A stretch of 64,000 nt of DNA. Source: Bryobacterales bacterium. Its GTDB lineage: Bacteria; Acidobacteriota; Terriglobia; Bryobacterales; Bryobacteraceae. The position numbers and the translations under genes were made by a program. Shown here piece after piece: positions 1-9,677 of this stretch (within the stretch, counting starts at the first letter, position 1; the number at the start of each line of letters is the position of its first letter). The stretch is taken from the NCBI GenBank assembly GCA_016789905.1, contig JAEUQC010000172.1, forward strand, positions 1-64,000, written 5' to 3'. The notes under the pieces were generated by a model. It was not told the DNA's origin. It did no database searches and worked only from the letters and a program-made list of their open reading frames with translations.

Positions 1-1111
1 CCTCGTTTGCACGAGGGCCCTTGGCGGCGCGGGAGTTCCCGAGCCGCTTTCAAGTTAGCATGAGGGATGCAAGCAAATTTGGGCGCGATTTTTGGAAGTT
101 GTTGATTCTGGGGGAGAAATAAATGTGGGATCTATTGTCACCGTTCGAGTTTTGGGCGGGGGAAAGGGACGGAGATGGGGGGGGGAGGCGAAGGCGCGGG
201 AGAGCTTCAATTCGGCGGGAATTGCGTCAACTGCCAGACACCAACCCGAGAATTCCAGCTACGTTAGTCACTGTGACGCCGAGGCCTACTATGCCTCCGC
301 TTTCACCCTTGTCCCTCTGTCCGATAATCGGATCGACGTGCTGCCGCGGGCGGCGCTGATGCCGGCAAACCGTTCAGAAAACCCCGCTTCGCGATGATTG
401 ATGCCTCGAAAATATTCTCTCCCAACCGACGCTGTTGCGGTGGCGGAGCGGTTTTGTTCGGTGTTTTCCACGTTTTCCATCAGGCTGTACCTGCGAAGGA
501 CTTCCGGCCACTCGATCTGTGCCAACTGACGAGCTGCGCCGTTGGATCGAGCGAAAGCCGCACTTTGACCTCAGTGTGAACGGCCATGGCTGGCAGGGCT
601 AACGCGCGAATGGTTACTGGCCGATATGCGTGGATAAGGGAAATGACGAGCTACAAACAAGCGCTCTCGGAGAAGGCCGTGTGGCTTTTCGGCGTTCCTA
701 TCGCCGCCGGACTGCTGTACTGGTTGCTGCTGGTACTTCGCAGTTCGAAGAACTCGACGGCGGCCACGATCGCCAAGATGCTATTGGATTGGTTCGAGGC
801 CTGATTCCGATCAGCGTTCGAGTCTTCGGGGCGGAATGCGGTGAGGTATTTGCAGGTTGACGGCGGGGAATGCAGGGGGTGTGGGGTCAGCTTGGGAGCG
901 CAGTCGACTCAATTTGGTGGAAGCCCTGATCGAAGGTAACGATGCCGGAGCGGCGGTTGAAGTCAAGCGCTGCGAGGCAGGCCGTGGACATGAGGGTAGG
1001 AGTGGGGCCGAGCAGCTGTCCGTTCGCGGAAGATGCTGACTTGTGATTGATTGCCCGGAACCTTAGCAACTTCGCCGATATGGTTTAATGTGGTGAACCT
1101 AAGTCTTTTCG
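1..1111. other. Region without a supported gene
   Basis: I find no convincing coding region here. Open frames are short, overlap each other on both strands and show no recognisable family. A small hairpin (CCTCG, six-base loop, CGAGG) at bases 1-16 could be the end of a terminator belonging to a gene left of the window. The stretch may hold decayed coding sequence, because several frames give protein-like runs that end quickly. Confidence 0.5.
643..804 (+). CDS. Possible 53-residue single-span membrane peptide
   Basis: A short frame starting at ATG 643 (MTSYKQALSEK) contains one hydrophobic stretch of about 19 residues (WLFGVPIAAGLLYWLLLVL) followed by a polar tail ending in DWFEA. This layout would fit a small inner-membrane protein. 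There is no clear ribosome binding site, no neighbour to support it and no family that I recognise, so it may equally be a chance frame in decayed sequence. Confidence 0.2.
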   Translation: MTSYKQALSEKAVWLFGVPIAAGLLYWLLLVLRSSKNSTAATIAKMLLDWFEA

Positions 1112-1321
1112 ATGAGTATCAGCAAGAAGCGGAAGAACATCCCGGTGAGCGACGAGAATCTGACGTCCTTGCGGGAGTTGATCGGCCTTCCGACAGAAAT
1201 GTGCATCATTCTGGAAGCAGTCGCCGTGAAGAAGAGAGCCCTGCCGGCGTGGGCTGTACGCTATTCGGCCAGGCAGAACATCGCGGAGAAGAGGCCACTT
1301 TTGAGGATGTTGGCGGCATGA
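1112..1321 (+). CDS. Small uncharacterised protein coupled to the restriction-modification genes
   Basis: A 69-residue protein, basic at its N-terminus (MSISKKRKN). Its stop codon overlaps the ATG of the downstream methylase in an ATGA arrangement, which implies translational coupling and makes it likely to be a real gene of the same cassette. No family is recognised. Small proteins ahead of type II modification genes are often controller (C) proteins, but I cannot identify a helix-turn-helix with confidence, and the protein is shorter than typical C proteins of about 80 residues. No strong Shine-Dalgarno precedes ATG 1112. An alternative reading is that the methylase extends upstream through this region in the other frame, but the ATGA junction argues against that. 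Confidence 0.5.
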   Translation: MSISKKRKNIPVSDENLTSLRELIGLPTEMCIILEAVAVKKRALPAWAVRYSARQNIAEKRPLLRMLAA

Positions 1322-2802
1322 GCGAGGTGCGGGCATCTCGTATTGACCCGGGCTCCGTCGACCACGTGCGCATGGAGGCCGCCGGCCGGTTGAACCCAGT
1401 GCGAAAGATCGAACTCGGGCAGTTTATGACGCCGGGGAACATAGCTCGATTCATGGCCTCGTTGTTTTCAGAGCGCAAAGGGGCTGTTCGTCTGCTTGAT
1501 GCCGGCGCGGGAGTCGGCTCGTTGACGGCGGCGTTTATCAGCCGCTGGGCAAACGACGGGATGGCGGTAACGGCCTATGAGATTGATCCGGTGTTAGCAG
1601 CTTACTTACGAGAGACGCTCGCCCGCTACGGCGACAGAATCTCCTCGACTATCATCGAACGCGACTTCATCCAGGACGCGGTGTTTCGCCTTAAGCTAGG
1701 CAAGCGTTCACAGGGTTTCACTCATGCGATCTTGAATCCCCCTTACAAAAAGATCAGCAGTGTTTCCGAGCATCGGACTCTGCTCCGAGTCGCCGGACTT
1801 GAAACCGTGAACCTCTACACGGGGTTTCTGGGATTGGCTCTCGAACTGATGGGCGCGGGTGGTGAAATCGTGGCGATCATTCCACGCAGTTTCTGCAACG
1901 GCCTTTACTACAAGCCATTCCGGGAATGGATGCTTGCAAGATCGTCAGTCGAGCATATCCACCTGTTCCATAGCCGCACGAGCGCCTTCCACGACGATGA
2001 AGTCCTTCAGGAAAACGTCATCATCAAGCTTAAGCGTGGCAAGAAGCAGGGCACGGTAACGATAACGACGTCCAGCGACACGAGCTTCTCCGATCTTGCA
2101 TCGTACCAGTATCCATTTGCTGAAATCGTTCACAGCAACGATGAGCAGAAGTTCATTCACGTGCCGACGGCGCCTTCGCATACCGGCATTGGCGGTGTAC
2201 CGCTCGCGAAAACATCTCTGGCGGAACTCGGGCTCCAGGTATCTACCGGCCCGGTCGTCGACTTCCGCCTCAAAGGATTCTTGAGAGAGAACCCGGAAAG
2301 CGGCGCGGCGCCGCTTCTATATCCGACGCATTTTTCCAGCGGCTCGCTGGTATGGCCACTGCGGTCTAAGAAACCCAACGCCATCCTTAACAATGCCGAG
2401 ACAAGAAAATGGCTCTATCCGAACGGGTGTTATACGGTGGTGCGCCGGTTTTCATCCAAGGAAGAACGGCGCCGCGTGGTGGCGCATGTGGTTGATGCGG
2501 GCGTTTTCGATGCGGCCTTGATTGGGTTCGAAAATCATCTCAACGTTTTCCACTCCGGGAAGAAGGGGCTTGACCAGAATGTCGCTCGCGGACTCTCCGT
2601 GTTTCTGAATTCCACTGCGGTGGACGACTATTTCCGGCGCTTTAGTGGCCACACGCAGGTCAACGCGACGGACCTTCGACTGCTGCGCTACCCGGAATTG
2701 GAGGAGTTGCAGCGACTCGGGCAGTGGAGTCTGGCGCAGGGCCAACTCACGCAGGACCTGATTGATGCCAGGGTTGGGGCGGCGGATGGCAGAAGAGAGT
2801 AA
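1318..2802 (+). CDS. PstI/BsuBI-type N6-adenine DNA methyltransferase (Eco57I-like class)
   Basis: The modification enzyme of a type II system would transfer a methyl group from S-adenosylmethionine to adenine in the recognition site. In the 494-residue frame from ATG 1318, motif X (QFMTPGNIARFM) lies at about residues 35-46, SAM-binding motif I (LLDAGAGVGSLTAAF) at 59-73 and catalytic motif IV NPPY at 140-143. This motif order is that of gamma-class enzymes, and the length matches M.PstI/M.BsuBI (about 500 residues). A longer frame opens at 1051 but its first 89 codons overlap the small gene and look non-coding. The 3' end overlaps the endonuclease start by 17 bases. Specificity for CTGCAG is inferred only from the endonuclease family next door. 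Confidence 0.9.
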   Translation: MSEVRASRIDPGSVDHVRMEAAGRLNPVRKIELGQFMTPGNIARFMASLFSERKGAVRLLDAGAGVGSLTAAFISRWANDGMAVTAYEIDPVLAAYLRETLARYGDRISSTIIERDFIQDAVFRLKLGKRSQGFTHAILNPPYKKISSVSEHRTLLRVAGLETVNLYTGFLGLALELMGAGGEIVAIIPRSFCNGLYYKPFREWMLARSSVEHIHLFHSRTSAFHDDEVLQENVIIKLKRGKKQGTVTITTSSDTSFSDLASYQYPFAEIVHSNDEQKFIHVPTAPSHTGIGGVPLAKTSLAELGLQVSTGPVVDFRLKGFLRENPESGAAPLLYPTHFSSGSLVWPLRSKKPNAILNNAETRKWLYPNGCYTVVRRFSSKEERRRVVAHVVDAGVFDAALIGFENHLNVFHSGKKGLDQNVARGLSVFLNSTAVDDYFRRFSGHTQVNATDLRLLRYPELEELQRLGQWSLAQGQLTQDLIDARVGAADGRRE

Positions 2803-3742
2803 CATCGCTGACGCCCTCCAGATTCTTGAGAGTCTTGGAATGCCGAGAGCACAGCGGAATGACCGTTCGGCATTGTGTTTGCTCGCGCTACTGCATTTGA
2901 AGAAGGGGGAGATGTGGGCGGATGCGAGGAACCCGCTCGTCGGAATCACACCGATTATGGAGTTCGCGCAGGAACATTATGAAAGGCGGTACGCTCCCAA
3001 TTCACGCGAATCTTTCCGGCGTCAAACGATACACCAGTTGGTCGCGGCGGGAATAGCGCTCTATAATCCGGACGATCCGGCGAGACCCGTAAATAGCCCG
3101 AAGGCGGTTTACCAGATCGAGGGGGAGACTCTCAAGCTGCTGCGTTCGTTTGGCACCTCTGCGTGGCAGAAGAACCTGAAGAAGTATTTAACGACGAGGA
3201 AAACGCTAACCGCCCGCTATGCGAGAGAACGGGAGATGACAAAGCTTCCGGTGAAAACGGCCACTGGTGAAACTATTCGCCTGAGCCCGGGGGCGCACAG
3301 CCAGCTCATCAAGGCCATCATTGAGGAATTCGCGCCCCGCTTCGTTCCCAATGGAAAGCTGATCTATGCCGGAGACACGGGAGAAAAGTGGGGATACTTC
3401 GATAGAGCACTACTGGCTAAGCTCGGTGTCGAAGTTGATGAGCACGGCAAAATGCCCGACGTAGTGCTTTACTGCCCGGAGCGAGAATGGCTTTTACTTG
3501 TAGAATCCGTCACTAGCCACGGACCTGTGGACGGAAAGCGTCATGAAGAACTTGGCGACCTCTTCACAAGATCGAAAGCAGGTTTAGTCTACGTTACGGC
3601 CTTTCCTTCGAGAACGAAGATGGCCCGTTATCTTGGAGAAATTGCCTGGGAGACCGAAGTGTGGTGCGCTGACGCGCCTTCGCATTTGATCCATTTCAAT
3701 GGCGAGAGGTTCCTCGGTCCGTACGGTGAAACCGTCCGCTGA
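2786..3742 (+). CDS. BsuBI/PstI-family type II restriction endonuclease
   Basis: The 318-residue protein matches the BsuBI/PstI endonuclease family in length and layout: a helical N-terminal half (about residues 1-160) and a C-terminal catalytic half. The catalytic half shows a PD at 224-225 (KMPDVVLY) and a glutamate at 240 (WLLLVESVTSHGP), the PD...E arrangement of PD-(D/E)XK-like nucleases. The conserved SHGPVDGKRHEEL segment follows. The start chosen is ATG 2786, which overlaps the methylase end by 17 bases; the frame could open 24 bases earlier. The family cuts CTGCAG, so a PstI isoschizomer is the best prediction, not proven by sequence alone. The frame is intact, so the system may be active. 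Confidence 0.9.
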   Translation: MAEESNIADALQILESLGMPRAQRNDRSALCLLALLHLKKGEMWADARNPLVGITPIMEFAQEHYERRYAPNSRESFRRQTIHQLVAAGIALYNPDDPARPVNSPKAVYQIEGETLKLLRSFGTSAWQKNLKKYLTTRKTLTARYAREREMTKLPVKTATGETIRLSPGAHSQLIKAIIEEFAPRFVPNGKLIYAGDTGEKWGYFDRALLAKLGVEVDEHGKMPDVVLYCPEREWLLLVESVTSHGPVDGKRHEELGDLFTRSKAGLVYVTAFPSRTKMARYLGEIAWETEVWCADAPSHLIHFNGERFLGPYGETVR

Positions 3743-3870
3743 TCGGAGAGGAGGGGGCGGTCTGACCTACGGTTCCAAGCGGCGGGGGGCTTTTCTTCTG
3801 TCGTTTGCCGCGCAGGGCGTAGCATCCGCTGTTGATCGGCACGGACTAGGAGAGGCAGGCGGCAACTGAC

Positions 3871-4513
3871 TCAGCCAAACATGGCTTCAGCGATTTCGTC
3901 GCGTGTAATCAGACGCATTGGCAATGGTCCATCGGCGGTGGGCGGGTCGAAGGCAAAGTTCTCGGCCTTCGGATCACCCCTGGAGACGAGGGCACAGTAG
4001 GTTCGGAGGGTGTTCTGGTCAACGAAGTTCATGCGGTCGACGCGGTTGCCATGTTCGATCAGGACGTCACCGACGCGGAAGGCTTCGCCGTGGGAGATGA
4101 ACTCGTAATCCGCCGGGCCGCCGGCACCGACGTGGTGGCGAAGGCGGGCGCGTACTTGGGGCAGGTTCAACTCAATGCCGTGATTGAAGGGGGTATTTCG
4201 AGACGGTGGCCGTGGCGGAGAAACGATTAAAGGGCTTTGAAGACGCCGGCGGTTGGACCACGTGATTTTCTGGACCATGCAAAGGTCTCCAGGAGTGTGG
4301 TTCGTCGAGGCTCTTCTCGGCCAGGAAATCGACGGAGTCACCAATGATGACCAGTTCCACCGGCCCGGCCGGGGCATTGGAGGGGGAAGAGATGAAACGG
4401 GCCAGTTGCTCTTCCTGTGTGCAGATACGGAAACCGCGTTTGCCGGGTTCGCCGGTGTCTCCGCCTACGTGGAGAGCGGAGATGACATAGACGGATTTGT
4501 GATTACTCACCAT
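3871..4513 (-). pseudogene. Decayed calcineurin-like metallophosphoesterase
   Basis: The N-terminal part reads from ATG 4513 (MVSNHKSVYVISALHVGG...) in one frame to about 4200; homology then continues in another frame (FNHGIELNLPQVRARL ... VLIEHGNRVD) down to the stop at 3871. The frame change falls near a run of five C's at about 4190-4196. Two metal-binding motifs have been lost as well: the usual D-x-H is A-L-H in SALHVGG, and the usual GNHD is FNHG. Only GDSVDF and the EHGN histidine region remain recognisable. About thirty residues expected between the GD motif and the NH motif are missing, and the C-terminus is short. The fragment is therefore a non-functional remnant of a phosphoesterase of the UDP-diacylglucosamine-hydrolase-like group. 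Confidence 0.75.
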
Positions 4514-4578
4514 TGAAAACGTGCCGGGCCATTCTTGCCGGTGAGTATACGCGACGACGGGAAGCGCGGGCGCGCGGG

Positions 4579-6075
4579 TCAGGTGATGGCGACGGGGAAG
4601 TCGCAACAGGCGTCCGGCTGGTCGAGCCATGCGACACGCTCCTGGACGAGGGCGGCGCGGAGGAGGTAGCTGCCGGGTTCGGCGGGGGCGCAGATTTCCA
4701 CCGTGTAGACAAACGACGCCCCAGGCGGCAAGGGAGGGTACAACTCCGTGCGGTCGCCATCGTAGAGACATACCACGCCTTCGCGCAACCAGTGGTAGGC
4801 AATGTTGATGGGATACTCGCCGAGGCTGGCGAGCACCGCGCGGGAGTTGTTTGTGACTCGGACGGAGACGAGGAACTTCGAGCCGGCGGCGGCTTGTTTT
4901 GGGCCGCTGCATTCGGACAGACGAATCCGAGTGAGTTCCTCGCCAGACATGCGGGCCGGGGCGAGTGTGCCGGCAAGGCGCGCGAGTTTCCCTTGTGCAA
5001 GGTGAAGGGACTGCGTGAGCGGCCCTACCTGTTCGGCAAGATAAAACGTATTCGACGTGGGCGCGATGGCCTCCAGAAAGCGGGAGGCGGCGATCAATTC
5101 GGCGGCGGGGACATGTTCAAACGTCCTGTTGAACTCATCGATCACGCTGGCGTAGTGCCCGGCGAGGACCATGGCGGCGTGGGCCAACCCTTCGCGTTCC
5201 CGGACAAGATCCGTCAGCGCGGATGACAGGGCGGCGTCGTAGCGGCGCAACTGCGCGAGGATGGACTGAGCGGAGACGCTGAGCTGGTAGGTTCGGCGGC
5301 CGAAGTTGCGGATGCGGAGATACTGGTAGTTTTCCGGGGTGATGAGTTCGCCGAAGCCGAGCGAGTCGGCAAGGATGACGGCGCAACCGGCGGCGATGGC
5401 TTCGAGAGCGCAACGGCCGCGGGCGAAGACAACATCGTAGGTGCCGAGGATGCGTTCGGGATCGGGCCGGCCGGTGTAGCCGGCGGCTTCGCCCAGGACA
5501 TCGAGCGGGAGTCCATATTCGTCGCAGGCCTGGCGAATCAACGCGAGCGATTCGGGGCTCATGGTGTTGCTGAAGAAGAGGGCGCGCGCGGGACGGGGCG
5601 GGAGCGGAGGGCGGCGCGGGAAACGCAGCAGATCGACCGGATTCAAATGCATGGCGATGCGGTCTTCCGGGACGCCGTCTGTAAAGATCAAACGGTCCCG
5701 GGAGATTTCGCTGACGGCCAAATAGCGCATGACGTTGGGGAAGCGGGGCGCGAGAGCGTCGGGCGAATCCCAGCCGTGACAGACGAAAATGGCGGGAACA
5801 TCGGGGAAGCGCAGGAGAACGGCGGCGGTTTCGATGGGCGAATTGCCATGGATGATGTCGGGGCGGGCGAGCTTATCGAGCGAATCGCAGACGGGAATGC
5901 CGAAGTGGCGAACCTGGGCGGCGAGGGCGCCGAGGCGGAGGCAATAGACGACCGGATGATGGCCGAGGCGGAACAACTCCTGAGCGAAATCCCGAACGTA
6001 GAGAGAGCCGCCTGCGGGGCCCTCCATGGACTGGATGGTGAGCAGTACGCGCAGCGACTTGGCGGCTTGCGCCAT
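4579..6075 (-). CDS. GT4-like glycosyltransferase with C-terminal beta-sandwich domain
   Basis: A 498-residue cytoplasmic glycosyltransferase with two Rossmann domains. The N-terminal domain begins LRVLLTIQSMEGPAGGSLYV, has a glycine-rich loop and continues to ICHGW-like FVCHGWDSPDAL. The C-terminal domain carries the family-4 donor-binding segment RCALEAIAAGCAVILAD followed by GFGELITPENY. From about residue 385 there is an extra 110-residue region rich in beta strands (VRVTNNSRAVL, GSYLLRAALVQE), resembling carbohydrate-binding or Wzt-C-like sandwiches; that comparison is by pattern only. Start ATG 6075 is chosen because AAGAGG lies just upstream; the frame opens 135 bases earlier without such a site. 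Donor and acceptor sugars are unknown. It is divergent from receptor 1. Confidence 0.8.
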   Translation of the reverse strand: MAQAAKSLRVLLTIQSMEGPAGGSLYVRDFAQELFRLGHHPVVYCLRLGALAAQVRHFGIPVCDSLDKLARPDIIHGNSPIETAAVLLRFPDVPAIFVCHGWDSPDALAPRFPNVMRYLAVSEISRDRLIFTDGVPEDRIAMHLNPVDLLRFPRRPPLPPRPARALFFSNTMSPESLALIRQACDEYGLPLDVLGEAAGYTGRPDPERILGTYDVVFARGRCALEAIAAGCAVILADSLGFGELITPENYQYLRIRNFGRRTYQLSVSAQSILAQLRRYDAALSSALTDLVREREGLAHAAMVLAGHYASVIDEFNRTFEHVPAAELIAASRFLEAIAPTSNTFYLAEQVGPLTQSLHLAQGKLARLAGTLAPARMSGEELTRIRLSECSGPKQAAAGSKFLVSVRVTNNSRAVLASLGEYPINIAYHWLREGVVCLYDGDRTELYPPLPPGASFVYTVEICAPAEPGSYLLRAALVQERVAWLDQPDACCDFPVAIT

Positions 6076-6170
6076 GGGAACCTCTTTCGACCGTTGCGCG
6101 GCACGCAGCGGACACCGCGCCCTGATGCCAACAGTGTATCGGATGCCCGGCGCGGCGCCAACGGCATACT

Positions 6171-6195
6171 CCGGGGAATCCCCCGGGGGTATACC
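6171..6195. promoter_or_regulatory. Inverted repeats between divergent glycosyltransferase and receptor 1
   Basis: A perfect hairpin (CCGGGG, loop AATC, CCCCGG) at 6171-6186 is followed at once by the 8-bp palindrome GGTATACC at 6188-6195. Both sit in the 158-bp gap between divergent start codons, 39 bases before receptor 1. They may be operator elements; in a GC-rich genome such repeats can also occur by chance. Confidence 0.25.
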
Positions 6196-6233
6196 GGCGT
6201 CGCGAATCATGCTAGATTCTGGACTAGAAGGCT

Positions 6234-9200
6234 ATGAAACCGATAACGCTGGCATTACTGACAGTGGCACTCGCGTTTAGCCAGTCTGATCGCGGCACCG
6301 TAACCGGGCGCGTAACCGATCCTACCGACGCGGCCGTCGCCAACGCGACCGTCACGATCCGTAACATCGACACTGGCATACGCTCCACTACCAAGACGTC
6401 CGATACGGGTAACTATGTAGTTGGGCAGTTACTTTCGGGCAATTATGAAGTTGACGTGGAATCGCCGGGTTTCCGGCGGCATGTGCGGAAAGACGTGGTG
6501 GTGAGCGTGGCTCAGACGGTGACACTGAATGTGGCGCTGGAAGTGGGGCAGGTGGAGCAATCGGTAGAGGTTTCGGCAAGCGCGGCGCTGCTGGAGGCGT
6601 CGACATCGGACCTTGGAACGGCGGTGACGCGTGACCGGATCGTGGACTTGCCGCTGGCGGTTTCGGGCAACATGCGGCACCCGGGGGCGTTCGTGTTTCT
6701 GGCGCCGGGGGTGACGGGAGATACGTCGAACACGCAAATTAATGGAAGCCAGAACCGGGCGAAGGAGGTGCTGCTGGATGGGATTGGGAGCGTGAGTCCG
6801 GAATCGGGCGGGCTGCTGTTCACGTATCCGTCGGTGGAAGCGATAAACGAGTTCAAACTGGTGGCGGCGAACTTTTCGGCGGAGTACGGGCGGACGGGCG
6901 GCGGGTTTGAGGTGTACACGACGAAATCCGGCGCGAACGATTTTCACGGGGGCGTGTTTGAGTACTTCCGGAACGATAAGTTCGACGCGCGCGGATTTTT
7001 TGCGCGGACGCGGCCGATCAACCGGCAGAACGAATATGGGGTGGCGCTGGGCGGGCCGATCCTGATTCCGAAGATTTATAACGGCAAGAACCGCACGTTC
7101 TTCCATTTCGTGTGGAGCGGGTTCCGGTTCCGGCAGGGCGCGTTGAACGAACTGCTGACACTGCCGACGGAGGCGATGCGGCGGGGCGATTTTAACGGGA
7201 GCGGGCGGACGGTGTACGACCCGGCGACGACGCGGCTGGAGGGCGGCCGTTTTGTGCGCGATCCGTACCCGGGCAATGTGATTCCAACCCAGCGATTTTC
7301 GAGGGTTTCGCGGAATGTGCTGCCGTTGATTCCGGCGGTATCGAACCAGGGGCTGACGCTGAACTACCAGGCGGTGGGAGCATCGGCCTTTGACCGCGAC
7401 CAGTACAACGTGAAGGTGGACCATAACTTCAGCGACACGCAGCGGCTGAACGTGTATTTCTACTGGAACGAGCAGACGAACACGGACCCGACGCGGCTGG
7501 AAGGGCCGCTATCGCCGGGGCGGGCGACGGACCGGCCGGGGCGATGGGTGCGGCTGAACCACGATTCGGTGATTGGGGCGACGAAGGTGAATAATTTGCG
7601 GGCGGGCTTTACGCGGGAGCCGGAGCGGTGGGCGCGGTTCAACGCCGACCAGAACTGGCCGACGCAGATAGGGCTGAGCGGCGTAAACACCGGGGCGGGG
7701 AACGCGTTTCCGCGGGTGCAATTCACCGATGGCCTATTCAACTGGTCGGATGAGACGAAGAACGTGGGGCAGCAGGCAAACAATGCCTATCAACTGGCGG
7801 ACACGTTTAGCATGATCCGGGGGAACCACAGCTTGAAGTTCGGCACGGATCTGCGGTGGCTACAAACGAACGGCGCCGATCCGTTCGATTCGCAGGGGTT
7901 GTTCCGGTTCAACAATCTGGAGACGGGGCAGCCGGCGACGCCGGCCAATACGGGCCATGCGTTTGCGAGTTTTTTGCTGGGCGTGACGAATAGCGCGCAA
8001 GCGAATTTTCTGCGGGTTGTGCCGGCGAACCGGTACCGCTACGCGGCGTTTTTCGTGCAGGACGACTGGAAAATTTCGCGGAAACTGACGCTGAACGTTG
8101 GGCTGCGTTACGACCTGTACACGCCGCGAACGGAGAAGTTCAATAACTTTTCGGGGTTCGATCCGTCGGTGCCGAATCCGGCGGCGGGCAACCGATTGGG
8201 CGCGGTGGCGTTTTTGGGCGAAGGGGAAGGGCGGGACAGTTCGCGGACGAGTTTCGCGAATACGGACTATAAGAACTTCGGGCCGCGGTTTGGCTTTGCG
8301 TATCAACTGGGCGGAAAGACGGTGCTGCGCGGCGGCTATGGAATCTACTATGCGCCGGGGAACGCGACGACGGGCCTGCGTTGCAGCCAGTGCTTCATTT
8401 ACGGTTTTAACGCGGCGCCGGCGTACCAGAGCACGGACAACGGGATAACGCCGGCGGTGCGCTGGGACAACGGATTTCCGACCGACTATCCGCAGCCGCC
8501 GTTCATCCGGCCGAATGTGCAGAATGGGTCGAACGTGAACTTTATGGGCCGGGAGGATGGGCGGGCGCCGTACTTCCAGAACTCGACGCTGAGCGTGCAA
8601 CAGGAGTTTTGGGGCAAGACGCTGCTGGACGTATCGTATGTTGGGGTGAAGGGGACGCGGCTGGGGACGGGGTTGTTTTCGTCGATGAACCAGGTGGACC
8701 CGCGGTACCTGAGCCTGGGGGCGCTGTTGACGCAGAGCGTGACATCGGCGGCGGCGCAGACGGCGGGGATTGCCGTGCCGTGGAACGGCTTTACGGGATC
8801 GGTGGCGCAGGCGCTGCGGCCGTATCCGCAGTATTTGAATATCGACAACCGGTCGAACCCGAACGGGAATTCGACGTATCATGCGCTGCAGATGAAGGTG
8901 GAGAAGCGGATGAGCAACGGGCTGACGCTGCTGGGCGCCTATACGTGGGCGCGGACGATCAGCGATGGAGACATTATGGCGGGCGGCGGGGCCGGCGGGC
9001 AGGACTTCTACAACCGGCGGCTGGAGAAGGCGCTATCGGTGAACGATGTACCGCATGTGGCGGCGATCAGCTATCTGTATGAACTGCCGATCGCGAAAGG
9101 CAACAAATGGATGGGCGGGTGGACGTTATCGGGCATTCATCAGTACCAGGCGGGCCGGCCGATCGCGATGCAGGCCAATAACACGCTGCCGATATTCAAT

Positions 9201-9569
9201 GGGCTGTTGCGGCCGAATGTGGTGGCGGGTGTGGAGCGGCAGAACACGAGTTTCAGCGATCCGGCGACGGATTTCTGGATTAACCGGGCGGCGTTTGCGA
9301 ATCCGGCGCCGTTCACTTTCGGCAATTCGCCAAGGCTGTTTTCCGACCTGCGGGCACCGGGGTTCCGGAACGAGAGCTTTGGGTTGATCAAGCGGACGAA
9401 GCTGACGGAAAAAGTGAGTGTGACGTTCCGGGCCGAGTTCTTCAACATGTTCAACCGCGTGGTGTTCGGCGCGCCGAACGCCAACATTAACAATGCCCAG
9501 TTCGGGCGGATCAGCGCACAGGCGAATACGCCGCGGCAGGGCCAATTGGCGCTGCGGCTGGATTTTTAG
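6234..9569 (+). CDS. Oar-like TonB-dependent receptor 1
   Basis: An outer membrane protein of 1111 residues. A signal peptide (MKPITLALLTVALAFSQS) precedes a carboxypeptidase-regulatory-like beta-sandwich at about 20-105 (GTVTGRVTDPTDAAVANATV). The plug follows at about 110-230, with VLLDGIGSVSPESGG and the FSAEYGRTGGGFEVYTTKSGAN segment typical of Oar-type receptors. The remainder is a long 22-strand-like barrel ending in RLDF, with the terminal aromatic expected for Bam-mediated insertion. I see no clear TonB box. Family members are thought to import large or complexed substrates with TonB energy; the ligand cannot be told from the sequence. The gene stands alone on its strand, so it is probably monocistronic. 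Confidence 0.9.
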   Translation: MKPITLALLTVALAFSQSDRGTVTGRVTDPTDAAVANATVTIRNIDTGIRSTTKTSDTGNYVVGQLLSGNYEVDVESPGFRRHVRKDVVVSVAQTVTLNVALEVGQVEQSVEVSASAALLEASTSDLGTAVTRDRIVDLPLAVSGNMRHPGAFVFLAPGVTGDTSNTQINGSQNRAKEVLLDGIGSVSPESGGLLFTYPSVEAINEFKLVAANFSAEYGRTGGGFEVYTTKSGANDFHGGVFEYFRNDKFDARGFFARTRPINRQNEYGVALGGPILIPKIYNGKNRTFFHFVWSGFRFRQGALNELLTLPTEAMRRGDFNGSGRTVYDPATTRLEGGRFVRDPYPGNVIPTQRFSRVSRNVLPLIPAVSNQGLTLNYQAVGASAFDRDQYNVKVDHNFSDTQRLNVYFYWNEQTNTDPTRLEGPLSPGRATDRPGRWVRLNHDSVIGATKVNNLRAGFTREPERWARFNADQNWPTQIGLSGVNTGAGNAFPRVQFTDGLFNWSDETKNVGQQANNAYQLADTFSMIRGNHSLKFGTDLRWLQTNGADPFDSQGLFRFNNLETGQPATPANTGHAFASFLLGVTNSAQANFLRVVPANRYRYAAFFVQDDWKISRKLTLNVGLRYDLYTPRTEKFNNFSGFDPSVPNPAAGNRLGAVAFLGEGEGRDSSRTSFANTDYKNFGPRFGFAYQLGGKTVLRGGYGIYYAPGNATTGLRCSQCFIYGFNAAPAYQSTDNGITPAVRWDNGFPTDYPQPPFIRPNVQNGSNVNFMGREDGRAPYFQNSTLSVQQEFWGKTLLDVSYVGVKGTRLGTGLFSSMNQVDPRYLSLGALLTQSVTSAAAQTAGIAVPWNGFTGSVAQALRPYPQYLNIDNRSNPNGNSTYHALQMKVEKRMSNGLTLLGAYTWARTISDGDIMAGGGAGGQDFYNRRLEKALSVNDVPHVAAISYLYELPIAKGNKWMGGWTLSGIHQYQAGRPIAMQANNTLPIFNGLLRPNVVAGVERQNTSFSDPATDFWINRAAFANPAPFTFGNSPRLFSDLRAPGFRNESFGLIKRTKLTEKVSVTFRAEFFNMFNRVVFGAPNANINNAQFGRISAQANTPRQGQLALRLDF

Positions 9570-9677
9570 TGGTGTAAGCCTGGCAAGGGTTTCCGGAGCT
9601 GGCGGTGAATTTGGCTGGCCGGGGCGTTGGTCGCGGTTTGATCGAGGCCGGGAGCGATGACGGCGTTGTGGGCCTTG

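Noticed and set aside
1..1111. Several overlapping short frames (for example 92-397, 394-579, 857-1039) as genes
   Set aside because: No family, no ribosome binding sites and mutual overlap on both strands.
1318..3742. Depletion of CTGCAG sites as evidence for an active PstI-like system
   Set aside because: The hexamer is frequent by eye (for example 8886, 15688, 45523), so no avoidance is evident; an active methylase would make avoidance unnecessary anyway.
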